The notes beneath the pieces are model-generated. The model was given only the letters and a program-made list of their open reading frames with translations. It was not told the origin of the DNA and did not search any database. The translations under genes were made by a program, and so were the position numbers. From Providencia rettgeri (GTDB taxonomy: Bacteria > Pseudomonadota > Gammaproteobacteria > Enterobacterales > Enterobacteriaceae), in NCBI RefSeq assembly GCF_023205015.1, contig NZ_CP096258.1, positions 2,170,001 to 2,234,000 on the forward strand: a stretch of DNA of 64,000 nt, written 5' to 3'. Shown here in pieces: positions 54,607 to 62,495 of this stretch. Numbering within the stretch: the first letter of the stretch is position 1; each line of letters begins with the position of its first letter.

Positions 54607-56181
54607 ATGCTCGACAATAATTTACAGGCACAATTGAAAGCCTATTTAGAACGTTTAACTAAACCCGTTGAATTAGTTGCTAATATAGATGACAGCCAAA
54701 AATCAAATGAAATCAAACAGCTGTTAGAACAAATTGCATCACTGTCAGATAAAGTTACTGTACGTGAAGAACGCAACAGCGCATTAAGAACACCGTCTTT
54801 TTTAATTACTAACCCAGGTACAGATAGTGGTTTGCGTTTTGCAGGCTCACCTCTGGGACATGAATTTACTTCTCTTGTGCTGGCATTATTGCAGATTGGT
54901 GGTCATCCATCGAAAGAAGCGCAAGAGTTATTAGAGCAAGTTAAAGGGCTTGAAGGCGAGTTCCACTTTGAAACTTATTATTCTTTATCTTGCCATAACT
55001 GCCCAGATGTTGTTCAAGCACTGAACTTAATGGCGGTTTTAAATCCAAATGTTAGTCATACCGCTATTGATGGTGCACTTTTCCAAAATGAAATTGATGA
55101 ACGCAATGTCATGGGCGTTCCTGCCGTTTTTCTGAATGGAAAAGAGTTTGGCCAAGGCCGTATGACACTCAGTGAAATTGTGAGCAAAGTTGACTCGAAT
55201 GCCGATGCGCGTGCAGCGAAATCACTGACAGAGCGCGAGCCTTTTGAAGTCCTCGTAATCGGTAGTGGCCCAGCTGGGGCTTCAGCAGCAATCTATACCG
55301 CACGTAAAGGGATCCGCACAGGCGTGATAGGCGAGCGTTTTGGTGGGCAAGTGATGGATACGGTTGATATTGAAAACTATATTTCAGTTATCAAAACGGA
55401 AGGGGCTATTTTTGCAGGCGCATTGAAGAACCACGTGGACAGCTATGATGTTGATGTCATTGATGGCCAATCAGTTGCAAAACTGATCCCTGCGGCAGAA
55501 GAAGGTGGATTACACCAAATCGAAACTGCATCAGGTGGGATCTTAAAATCACGCAGTATTATTATTTCAACGGGGGCTCGCTGGAGAAATATGGGCGTTC
55601 CAGGGGAACAAGAATACCGCACGAAAGGCGTCACATTCTGCCCACACTGCGATGGCCCATTATTTAAAGGCAAGCGTGTTGCCGTGATTGGCGGTGGTAA
55701 CTCAGGTATTGAAGCGGCTATTGACTTAGCGGGTGTCGTTGACCATGTGACTGTGCTGGAGTTTGCGCCAGAACTGAAAGCGGACTCCGTATTGCAGCAA
55801 AAAGCACGTAGCATGAAAAATGTGGATATTATCGTTAATGCGCAAACCTTAGAAGTAAAAGGTGATGGCAGTAAAATGACTGGCCTTGAGTATAAAGACC
55901 GTACTGATGATAGTGTACATTTATTAGAAGTGGCGGGAGCATTCGTACAAATCGGTTTATTGCCGAATACCAATTGGTTAGGTGACACCGTTGCCAGAAA
56001 CCGTATGGGCGAAATTGAAATTGACGCACGCAATGAAACCAGTATTAAAGGTATCTTCGCTGCCGGCGACTGTACAACCGTACCATATAAGCAAATTATT
56101 ATTTCAGCCGGAGAAGGGGCCAAAGCCGCACTTAGCGCCTTTGATTACCTGATCCGCACAAGTACCAGAACCGCTGAATAG
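54607..56181 (+). CDS. ahpF: Alkyl hydroperoxide reductase flavoprotein AhpF
   Basis: A 524-residue flavoprotein (521 in E. coli). The N-terminal thioredoxin-like domain has Cys129 and Cys132 (SCHNCPDVV); the thioredoxin reductase-like part has GSGPAGASAAIYTARKG, redox Cys345/Cys348 (FCPHC) and GGGNSGIEAAIDLAG. It passes electrons from NADH to AhpC. Its last 18 codons lie in a 132-bp segment repeated at 61948, marking a prophage insertion point; the gene itself is full length because the element carried a matching 3' end. Confidence 0.97.
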   Translation: MLDNNLQAQLKAYLERLTKPVELVANIDDSQKSNEIKQLLEQIASLSDKVTVREERNSALRTPSFLITNPGTDSGLRFAGSPLGHEFTSLVLALLQIGGHPSKEAQELLEQVKGLEGEFHFETYYSLSCHNCPDVVQALNLMAVLNPNVSHTAIDGALFQNEIDERNVMGVPAVFLNGKEFGQGRMTLSEIVSKVDSNADARAAKSLTEREPFEVLVIGSGPAGASAAIYTARKGIRTGVIGERFGGQVMDTVDIENYISVIKTEGAIFAGALKNHVDSYDVDVIDGQSVAKLIPAAEEGGLHQIETASGGILKSRSIIISTGARWRNMGVPGEQEYRTKGVTFCPHCDGPLFKGKRVAVIGGGNSGIEAAIDLAGVVDHVTVLEFAPELKADSVLQQKARSMKNVDIIVNAQTLEVKGDGSKMTGLEYKDRTDDSVHLLEVAGAFVQIGLLPNTNWLGDTVARNRMGEIEIDARNETSIKGIFAAGDCTTVPYKQIIISAGEGAKAALSAFDYLIRTSTRTAE

Positions 56182-56256
56182 GTGTAATTTACTTTATATT
56201 CAGTGAGTTGTAGTCAAAAGGCACTCGGGGGCGAGTGCCTTTTTTTTGTGCATAAT
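56125..56256 (+). repeat. Left attachment-type direct repeat (attL)
   Basis: It begins GCCGCACTTAGCGC within ahpF, includes its last 18 codons, stop codon and terminator, and ends GTGCATAAT. It matches 61948-62078 except for two silent base changes and one missing base. Confidence 0.88.
56219..56247 (+). terminator. ahpCF terminator
   Basis: AGGCACTCG (56219-56227) pairs with CGAGTGCCT (56232-56240), followed by a T-run to 56247. A near-copy lies at 62042-62069. Confidence 0.93.
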
Positions 56257-56294
56257 CTGTACAAAAAAGGCTCAAAAGTGCCTAAAAGTGTTCA

Positions 56295-56314
56295 AGTGTG
56301 GACAACTTGTGGAC
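56295..56314 (+). repeat. Tandem TGTGGAC repeats, left end of element
   Basis: AGTGTGGACAACTTGTGGAC holds two TGTGGAC copies 11 nt apart. A 17-of-20 match in the same orientation lies at 61875-61894 near the right end. The placement just inside both ends fits integrase arm-type sites (inference). Confidence 0.55.
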
Positions 56315-56345
56315 GATCTAAACGCTGATTTGGTGGTGTTTAGGT

Positions 56346-56621
56346 TTCAAAGTTGTACAGAACTTTAACGGATTTCCAGAATGGAAAGAGCTTGAGGAGG
56401 CTGAATTGAAAGAAAAAGAAGTTTATACAGCCAATAAATGTAAAGTTAAACTGATTAATCATGCAAATAAAATCATAATTCCATTACAAGATGCATTAGA
56501 TTTAGGGATTGCTTTAGAAAGTGAGAAATTACAATTAAGCGCTTGGAAAAAATATCGAGTAATATTAAATCGAGTAGACACTTCAACTGCACCGGATATT
56601 ATTTGGCCAGTTTATCCGTAA
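56346..56621 (+). pseudogene. Phage tail fibre assembly protein, C-terminal fragment
   Basis: A frame without a proper start reads FKVVQNFNGFPEWKELEEAE through to LNRVDTSTAPDIIWPVYP. The ending AWKKYRVILNRVDTSTAPDI is typical of Tfa/gpG tail fibre assembly chaperones, which are usually about 180-200 residues. The 5' half is gone, replaced by sequence with stops. The internal TTG at 56406 gives a 71-codon frame but is unlikely to be a real start. It is the leftmost phage relic after attL. Confidence 0.75.
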
Positions 56622-56664
56622 TATTTTAAGGATGCCTTATGAGTGAAGGCACCCCATTTTATTT

Positions 56665-58176
56665 TTATTTGGAATAATCATCGGGTAAATCATCAAATAT
56701 GAGATGATTTCTATTAAAATCAATTATTCTATTTTGGTTAGGGCAGTCATTTTCAGACAGCATATTGCAATGACTCTCAATGTTACTTTCTTCTATTCCT
56801 GTCCACTGTGAAAATAAAGACATAAAATTTAGCCCACTACGACGACTATTTATCATTTCTTTATGCTTAGAATTATAAGATGTGATGAAAAAAGGCACTT
56901 CATAGTTCTGTTTGTATTTATCACTATGTGCCAATTCATTTTTGTCATATGTTAAAGATAACGCATGATCAGAAAAATACATCATTGACCATTTTGACTT
57001 GGTTTTACTTAAATCAGAATATATTTCTGATAACAATTTATCTGTGTTTTTTATGCTTTGGACATAACAAGAGAATTTTTTATTCTGATAAAAATGGTCA
57101 TACTGCTCCTCTGTTCTGGTACAAAATGGCGTATGACTTCCCATAAGATGAACAACAATAAGTTTTTTGGGTTTTTGTGATTCCAACGCCAATTTAAATT
57201 CAGGTAATAAAGCACCGTCTGGAGAGACTAATTTATCATCTGAGCTTCCTCTCTTAACAAAGAAGCTATTATTTGCCCTTCGTCCTATAGCGGCAACTGA
57301 ACCATCATATTCACCAACAAATCCTTGATTAGATAACCAGTAAGTATCAAAACCCGCTTTGTTAGCTAATGTCATGATATTATTGCCAATTTCAGGATAT
57401 AAGGATAAGCTATGCGTTAAAGACGGTTGTGTCGAACTCGCTGCAGAGATGTAGTTAGTAAAAAAAGTCCCATTGATTGAGCTCATAAATGGTGTGTTTT
57501 GTATTTTAAAACCGAATTCTTGCATAAAATCTTTTCGGACACTTTCACCAATAACAATAACGTAAGTATCATATTGGTTATTAACTACAGTGATCTTAAA
57601 AGTGTCCTTGCTTGTATATAATTCAACCTCGTTGATTAAAGAGTAAACAGAATAAATCAGCTCTGTAAAAAAACGTGTTTCTGGTGTTCCTGAATTAGCC
57701 GCTCTCTCATATTTACCACTTAAGGCATATTTTGAAGGAGTGAAGAAAAAAACCACCATTGCGATGCTTAACATCGTCTTTTTATGATAGTTCACCGGGT
57801 TTGTTTTAATAAAGCTAACTAAAGTTCCAAAAGCGAGTATTAAGATAGAATAAATAAAATATTTGTTATCTATATTTGATATAAATTCTCGTGATTCTTG
57901 TATATCAGTATAATAAAAGGAAGCAACTGTATTATATGTAGGGGGGCCATAGATCAACCCAACAGGTAAATAAATAGCAGCTAAAATGGTGAAAAATAAA
58001 ACAACAAAACGGTAGGCGCTATTTTTCACATAAAGCAAACCAATGCTTATAAAAAAGATATACAGTGGCTTGAATGGGTACCCCATTACTTTGTGTAACA
58101 TAGAAAAGAGAAAAAATAATGCGATAAACTTCAGCATTATTTTGCTTAAAATTACATTCTGTATTTTCTGGATCAT
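56665..58176 (-). CDS. Phosphoethanolamine transferase-like sulfatase-family protein (cargo)
   Basis: A 503-residue protein with about five N-terminal membrane spans (residues 1-165) and a periplasmic alkaline-phosphatase/sulfatase-fold domain. Motifs are VIVIGESVRKDF (metal-binding Glu), SSTQPSLTHSLSLY (region of the catalytic Thr), HLMGSHTPF, and YFSDHALS (metal Asp/His). This is the EptA/YhjW-like group that adds phosphoethanolamine to lipid A, core or O-antigen sugars. It lies between tail-fibre and tail-tube remnants, the position of the P2 Z/fun cargo spot. Serotype or surface conversion is inferred. Base composition is much more AT-rich than the tail fragments beside it. Confidence 0.82.
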   Translation of the reverse strand: MIQKIQNVILSKIMLKFIALFFLFSMLHKVMGYPFKPLYIFFISIGLLYVKNSAYRFVVLFFTILAAIYLPVGLIYGPPTYNTVASFYYTDIQESREFISNIDNKYFIYSILILAFGTLVSFIKTNPVNYHKKTMLSIAMVVFFFTPSKYALSGKYERAANSGTPETRFFTELIYSVYSLINEVELYTSKDTFKITVVNNQYDTYVIVIGESVRKDFMQEFGFKIQNTPFMSSINGTFFTNYISAASSTQPSLTHSLSLYPEIGNNIMTLANKAGFDTYWLSNQGFVGEYDGSVAAIGRRANNSFFVKRGSSDDKLVSPDGALLPEFKLALESQKPKKLIVVHLMGSHTPFCTRTEEQYDHFYQNKKFSCYVQSIKNTDKLLSEIYSDLSKTKSKWSMMYFSDHALSLTYDKNELAHSDKYKQNYEVPFFITSYNSKHKEMINSRRSGLNFMSLFSQWTGIEESNIESHCNMLSENDCPNQNRIIDFNRNHLIFDDLPDDYSK

Positions 58177-58303
58177 AACTCGCTTTTTAAAAATTCACTC
58201 TTAAATTTTGCCGCATAGGCTAGCACAAATAGAGTAAACTAAACATAACAATAGGATTGAACTTCTAATATTATTAGAGAAACTTATCATTAATTGAGCT
58301 GTG

Positions 58304-58552
58304 TCACTCATTATAAAGTTCTATATCATGAGCTATGCTCATGGTTGTTTGCGTTATCGGCAAGATAATGCAAAAGCTCAATGCACCAGAATCAAAGCCC
58401 ATCGTGACAGCGACGGAGCCCACCATATCGGCACCCTGATAATCCTCTGCTTTTAATGACAGCTTTGGCGGGGTGACTTCTTCTACTTGTCCAAGGTAGG
58501 TTTGACCATCAATGTATAGATCAAACAAAAAGAGTTTTTTAGGCATACCCAT
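58304..58552 (-). pseudogene. Phage tail tube protein (FII-like), N-terminal fragment
   Basis: The first 58 or so residues, MGMPKKLFLFDLYIDGQTYL through VTMGFDSGALS, match the N-terminus of P2-like major tail tube proteins (about 170 residues). The frame then runs into unrelated residues and stops. The orientation is opposite to the neighbouring gene D fragment, whereas in P2 both are on one strand. Confidence 0.75.
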
Positions 58553-58606
58553 GATTCGAATTCCTTAGCCCAGTTGGTCAAAAACGTGAAATGCTCGGCG
58601 CGATAG

Positions 58607-59050
58607 CCACGATTGGCTGACCGTCAAGCGTACACCGGCGTACAAGCTTACTGGTTAGATTTGAACTACGGCAAACAAAAGAAAACCAATCTTAAACGCA
58701 AGCAAAAGCCCCAAAAAGAGAAGTCGAGCAAAAAAGAGGGCGATTACATCGAGGGTGCCGAGGGTAACGTTTTTGTGATGCGACAAACCTTTAAAAACGA
58801 ACAATCCGCTAAACGTGCCGCCGCGGCCAAGTGGTCAAAACTGCAAAGGGGCGTAGCAGAATTTAATATTACATTGGCCGAGGGGCGAGCAGACCTATAC
58901 CCTGAAATGCCTGTCACGGTAACTGGTTTTAAACCGACCATTGACAGCCATCAATGGGTGATTAGCCGTGTTGTTCATCAAATCGATGGCCACGGCTTTA
59001 TCACAAGTTTGGAGTTAGAAATAAAGATCAAAGATGTTGGTATTGAATGA
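58607..59050 (+). pseudogene. Phage late control gene D (baseplate/tail), C-terminal fragment
   Basis: The last 145 or so residues of a P2 gpD-like protein: LADRQAYTGVQAYWLDLNYG, FVMRQTFKNEQSAKRAAAAK, LYPEMPVTVTGFKPTIDSHQ and a C-terminal LELEIKI. Full-length gpD is about 330-390 residues. There is a stop just upstream in frame and no ribosome site. It is less AT-rich than the cargo genes. Confidence 0.82.
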
Positions 59051-59087
59051 GGAGTAAACTCATCAGAGTTTATGTTAATACTATAAA

Positions 59088-60395
59088 CTAATCCTTTTCA
59101 ACTAGACTCACATCGTTATTGTTGACAAATATACATTTAGGGGGCGTTTTTTCATGTTTAAAGAAAATAAATTCAATTTTTGTGGTTAATGATTTAATAT
59201 CATCATAGTTACAAAAGATAGAATGCGTTGGTGTTTGAAATGCATTGAAAGCAGTCATTTGAATTTTATTCAGTGTTGCAGGAATAGGTGTGTCAGCATC
59301 ATGCCATTTTTTTGCTGTTATTTCGATTTTGTTTTTATTAATGAAATGTATGGAGTCAAAGGTTTTATAAGCCAGAAGGTTAAGAATATTAGTGGTGAAG
59401 GATAAAAATATTAAATACAGTGAGAGATAAACAGTCTTTTTTATGATTCCAATGTTTGGGAGTAGAAGTATCACGTTTGGAATTGTATATAAGATAAGGC
59501 ACAAGCTAACAAATGGTATGAAAGCATCTTCTAATTGCATTTCACCATCAAGGTTATTTACTAATGCCGAGATAGATAGTATAGACATAGGAATGATAAG
59601 CAGTGAAAACAATAATAGCATTATAAATCTATCACGATTTGTTATTCGGTTGTTGCCTTTTTTACTTCTGAAAATATCTTTAAATTCATTAGGGTGTGTC
59701 ATGAAATAAGGTGTTTTTGTTATTGTTTGGAAGGTCTTTTTCACTAAACTGAATAATGCTTTTTGGGCTTTTTTGAAATTAAAAACAGTTTCGGCTAGTA
59801 CAAATGAAAGGCAAAGAAAGTAAGGCACAGATGCTAAATGATATTTTTTCTCGCTAAAATAACTATAAACTATAATAAAACCAATTGTTAAAAATAAAAT
59901 GCTAATAGCTTTGTATAAAAGAATTTTGTAAAAATTTAATTTGATTTTTATGATTTTAACATTGTTCTTGTATCGTAATATTAGTAGTACCATTACTATA
60001 AATGTCATGAATGCCATGAGTGTCACATATTTGGGATGATCCACCGTTAAATAAATCATAGAAAATATTACAATTGGACTTATACATATTGATAATAAAT
60101 AACTCCAAATAGATAATCTAAAGTTTTGCTTTATATTATTATCATTGGTTATTTCAATAGATAGATTAATAAATTTAAATGTTAAAAATGGAAGACTATA
60201 AAATATAAACGTAAAAACAAACCAAGCGATAGAAATAAATATCAGATAAGGGAATAAGTAGCTCTCTTGTAATAAAAAAGAAAAGAAATTTTGAGCATTC
60301 AGTGTACTAAGATAAATAAATAATATTATGGGTGATATAAGGACAGATACGGATATCAATAATGTGATTTTAGAAGAAAATGAACCTTTAGACAT
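59088..60395 (-). CDS. Multi-spanning membrane protein, prophage cargo, unknown function
   Basis: A 435-residue, very AT-rich gene. I count about 10-12 hydrophobic segments, with a cytoplasmic loop near residues 225-255 (FMTHPNEFKDIFRSKKGNNR) and a hydrophilic C-terminal domain (about 345-435) with two cysteines (IFCNYDD, PPKCIFVNN). I do not recognise the family. It lies between the gene D fragment and ogr on the opposite strand, typical of a cargo gene in a P2-like prophage. A surface-exclusion or phage-defence role is possible but only by position. Confidence 0.7.
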   Translation of the reverse strand: MSKGSFSSKITLLISVSVLISPIILFIYLSTLNAQNFFSFLLQESYLFPYLIFISIAWFVFTFIFYSLPFLTFKFINLSIEITNDNNIKQNFRLSIWSYLLSICISPIVIFSMIYLTVDHPKYVTLMAFMTFIVMVLLILRYKNNVKIIKIKLNFYKILLYKAISILFLTIGFIIVYSYFSEKKYHLASVPYFLCLSFVLAETVFNFKKAQKALFSLVKKTFQTITKTPYFMTHPNEFKDIFRSKKGNNRITNRDRFIMLLLFSLLIIPMSILSISALVNNLDGEMQLEDAFIPFVSLCLILYTIPNVILLLPNIGIIKKTVYLSLYLIFLSFTTNILNLLAYKTFDSIHFINKNKIEITAKKWHDADTPIPATLNKIQMTAFNAFQTPTHSIFCNYDDIKSLTTKIEFIFFKHEKTPPKCIFVNNNDVSLVEKD

Positions 60396-60475
60396 ATAAT
60401 AAAATCCTTTTAATTGATTTTTGTGATGAATAGATTAACCTAACTTAAGGCATACTCCAAACCCAAGGTTAAAAA

Positions 60476-60724
60476 ATGGCGTTCAATTGTCCCCTGTGTG
60501 GCGCTGTGACCTATACCAAAACCAGTAAATCCATGAGTAGTGAAACCCGTAGAAGCTATCACCAATGTCAAAATATTTTGTGTGGTTGTTCTTTTACGAC
60601 AATAACCTCAGTGGAGATTTATCTTACAAAAACTATCCCTCAAGAGTTACCAGAAGGCTTTGAGATCCCGATGGAAAAGTTACCTAGATCACATCGGGGG
60701 GAGAAACAGATGGAGATGTTTTGA
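60476..60724 (+). CDS. ogr: Ogr/Delta-like zinc-finger late gene activator
   Basis: An 82-residue protein with CPLC (Cys5, Cys8), then YHQCQNILC (Cys31, Cys36), giving the C-x2-C-x22-C-x4-C pattern of P2 Ogr and P4 Delta. These activate phage late promoters with the host RNA polymerase alpha subunit. In P2 the gene lies between D and the attachment site, as here. It appears intact though its late operons are gone; it could still serve a helper-dependent satellite or superinfecting phage. Confidence 0.92.
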   Translation: MAFNCPLCGAVTYTKTSKSMSSETRRSYHQCQNILCGCSFTTITSVEIYLTKTIPQELPEGFEIPMEKLPRSHRGEKQMEMF

Positions 60725-60835
60725 AACATTTTTTAAATACTTAGAATTGCTCACTATTCTGGTAATAGTTTTAGGCTAAAATAAGTATTAGCTGTGACAG
60801 TTATTAAATAATTTATTCTTAAGGATACGCTAGCT

Positions 60836-61738
60836 TTGAGTGCTAAAAAAAGTAAGTTTAAATTTAAATCACAATCTCCTTATGATTGTGAGGTATGTGG
60901 AAAACATTTTAGTTCTACAATGGGATTATATTCTCATCAAAGGACACAAAAGCATGGTAAACATGCAAATGTTGAATATAGTAAGATTAAACCAAAGAAA
61001 CGACTCAAATCATCAATTGACCTTGAAATCAGAAAACATAAGCAAGAAGTGTATACTTCAATGTCTCAAGAGCAAACTAAACGAAAAAGTAATGAAGAAT
61101 TGAGAGAGGCTTTGAGAGAGCAGCTAGCCGTTGATGAACGTCCTTACTACAATATTGAAGCTTATCAATTAGCAATAAGAACTATGACAACTGGTGAAGC
61201 ATATAAATTAGCAAAGAATGAACTTAAATCTAATGCTCTTATTGACTCGTATAAACATAACCTAGACGTTGCAGTAGTCGAAAATGATGAGGCTATAGCT
61301 CTTTCAAAGGGTACGGGAGTTATCGCAAATAATCCTTCATCGTCAATCATTATTCATAATAAACGTGGGAAAAAGGTAGAGATTAGCACTATAGGCCGTG
61401 ATACTTCGGAGCAAGCTGCTTTTCGAAGAGCTATTAGTATTAACTATAATCATAGGTGCTGTATTACTGGTGATTCTATAGCGATTGAAGCCGCTCATAT
61501 TCAAACTCATAGTGATTATTATGACAATTCTATTGATAATGGAATTATGTTATCTGTTGGTTTACATCGACTTTTCGATAAAGGCATTATGGTTATAGAT
61601 CCTGATTCAATGGCTATACATTTTACAGATGATTGTTTTTATAAACGGTACTTAGAAGGCGCTGTTATAACGCAAGGGAAAATTAAAATAAACAAAGAGA
61701 AATTATTAGCAAAAAATAGGTTAATATTTAATGATTAA
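60836..61738 (+). CDS. C2H2 zinc finger-HNH endonuclease fusion (cargo)
   Basis: A 300-residue protein with a TTG start behind AAGGA. An N-terminal C2H2 finger (Cys18, Cys21, His34, His40) is followed by a charged coiled coil (about 45-110), a helical middle, and a C-terminal HNH_2-type nuclease (about 205-265) with AAHIQTHSDYYDNSIDNGIM and LHRLFDKG (His221, Asn235, His244). The gene lies between ogr and attR, a cargo position. HNH_2 domains are common in restriction and phage-defence proteins; this exact pairing with a eukaryote-like C2H2 finger is unusual. Target DNA or RNA unknown. It has its own terminator. Confidence 0.8.
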   Translation: MSAKKSKFKFKSQSPYDCEVCGKHFSSTMGLYSHQRTQKHGKHANVEYSKIKPKKRLKSSIDLEIRKHKQEVYTSMSQEQTKRKSNEELREALREQLAVDERPYYNIEAYQLAIRTMTTGEAYKLAKNELKSNALIDSYKHNLDVAVVENDEAIALSKGTGVIANNPSSSIIIHNKRGKKVEISTIGRDTSEQAAFRRAISINYNHRCCITGDSIAIEAAHIQTHSDYYDNSIDNGIMLSVGLHRLFDKGIMVIDPDSMAIHFTDDCFYKRYLEGAVITQGKIKINKEKLLAKNRLIFND

Positions 61739-61844
61739 TCTTTTATTGAAAGTGATTTTTTCGAATTAAATATCCTTTATGAGGTTATTGTTTCTTTACT
61801 GTAATAGTAAAAAACTCCTCCCACTCATTGAAAAATAAGCAAAA

Positions 61845-61873
61845 ATAAAGCCTCTCATCAAAAGAGGCTTTAT
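61845..61873. terminator. Terminator after the HNH gene
   Basis: ATAAAGCCTCT (61845-61855) pairs with AGAGGCTTTAT (61863-61873). T-residues flank it, especially on the minus strand. Confidence 0.78.
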
Positions 61874-61874
61874 A

Positions 61875-61894
61875 AGTGTGGTCAATATGTGGAC
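61875..61894 (+). repeat. Tandem TGTGG repeats, right end of element
   Basis: AGTGTGGTCAATATGTGGAC, the counterpart of 56295-56314 with the same 11-nt spacing, 54 nt before the right direct repeat. Confidence 0.55.
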
Positions 61895-61947
61895 ACTAAC
61901 CATTGACTAAATCCATTTAAATCAATTATTTAAATCACTTTTAGAAC

Positions 61948-62078
61948 GCCGCACTTAGCGCATTTGATTACCTAATCCGCACAAGTACCAGAACCGCTGA
62001 ATAGGTGTAATTTACTTTATATTCAGTGAGTTGTAGTCAAAAGGCACTCGGGGGCGAGTGCTTTTTTTTGTGCATAAT
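61948..62078 (+). repeat. Right attachment-type direct repeat (attR) with ahpF 3'-end copy
   Basis: It encodes AALSAFDYLIRTSTRTAE and a stop, then the ahpF terminator. It differs from the left copy by GCC to GCA (Ala) and CTG to CTA (Leu), both silent, and one lost C before the T-run. The sequence upstream is element DNA, that downstream is the chromosome. Confidence 0.88.
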
Positions 62079-62495
62079 AATACGCCACCTTTTATTATTG
62101 TAGCGAATGGTTCTTACTGTATAACCCAAGTGTTTTCTTTATGTATCAAATAAATTTATTTCACTAACCAATGTTCAAACCTTCGCAACGATTATTCGCT
62201 TCTCTCAAAATTTAGAAAAGTAAATCTCTTAATACAATGATTTTTCAGGAAAAATAATGTTTATTTGTTCTTTGTCACATAATTAAAATAAGTGAAAAAG
62301 ATGATCATGAAAATCGTTCATGTTTGAAATGAAATTAAGTCGCTTTCACTCAGTCAGCAGCTCTGGCATAAATTAGATAACGCAAACGAATTAACGTATT
62401 TACAACATAAAGATTGATGAATGGGTAGCTAAAACTTCTAGAAAATCAAGAAGTCAATTGAGTTTCCATCTTGGAATTTAGGGTGTGACGAGACG
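62079..62495. other. Control region of mesX-mesD
   Basis: No coding frame is supported. It contains the MetR-like box at 62308-62320. Several AT-rich hexamers could be promoters, none clearly better than the others. Confidence 0.5.
62308..62320. promoter_or_regulatory. MetR-like box
   Basis: TGAAAATCGTTCA fits the MetR consensus TGAA-N5-TTCA with a central T, about 175 nt before mesX. MetR is the homocysteine-responsive activator of metE in enterobacteria; control of mesXD is inferred. Confidence 0.6.

Larger units (their letters stand above)
56125..62078. mobile_element. Degraded P2-like prophage inserted at the ahpF 3' end
   Basis: Bounded by a 131-132 bp direct repeat of the ahpF end plus terminator. 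Phage traits are a tail-fibre assembly fragment, a tail-tube fragment, a gene D fragment and an intact ogr, in the relative order G...D, ogr, att seen in P2 prophages. No integrase, repressor, replication, capsid or lysis gene remains, so it cannot move alone. Three full-length cargo genes survive. The tail-tube fragment is inverted relative to D and ogr, showing rearrangement as well as deletion. Confidence 0.85.

Noticed and set aside
55443..56123. 226-codon minus-strand frame inside ahpF
   Set aside because: Antisense shadow of a strongly conserved gene; no start signal.
56125..62078. Direct repeats as a simple tandem duplication of ahpF's end
   Set aside because: The 5.8 kb between them is phage-derived and not a copy of chromosomal flanks, and one copy is placed at each end, so site-specific integration explains it better.
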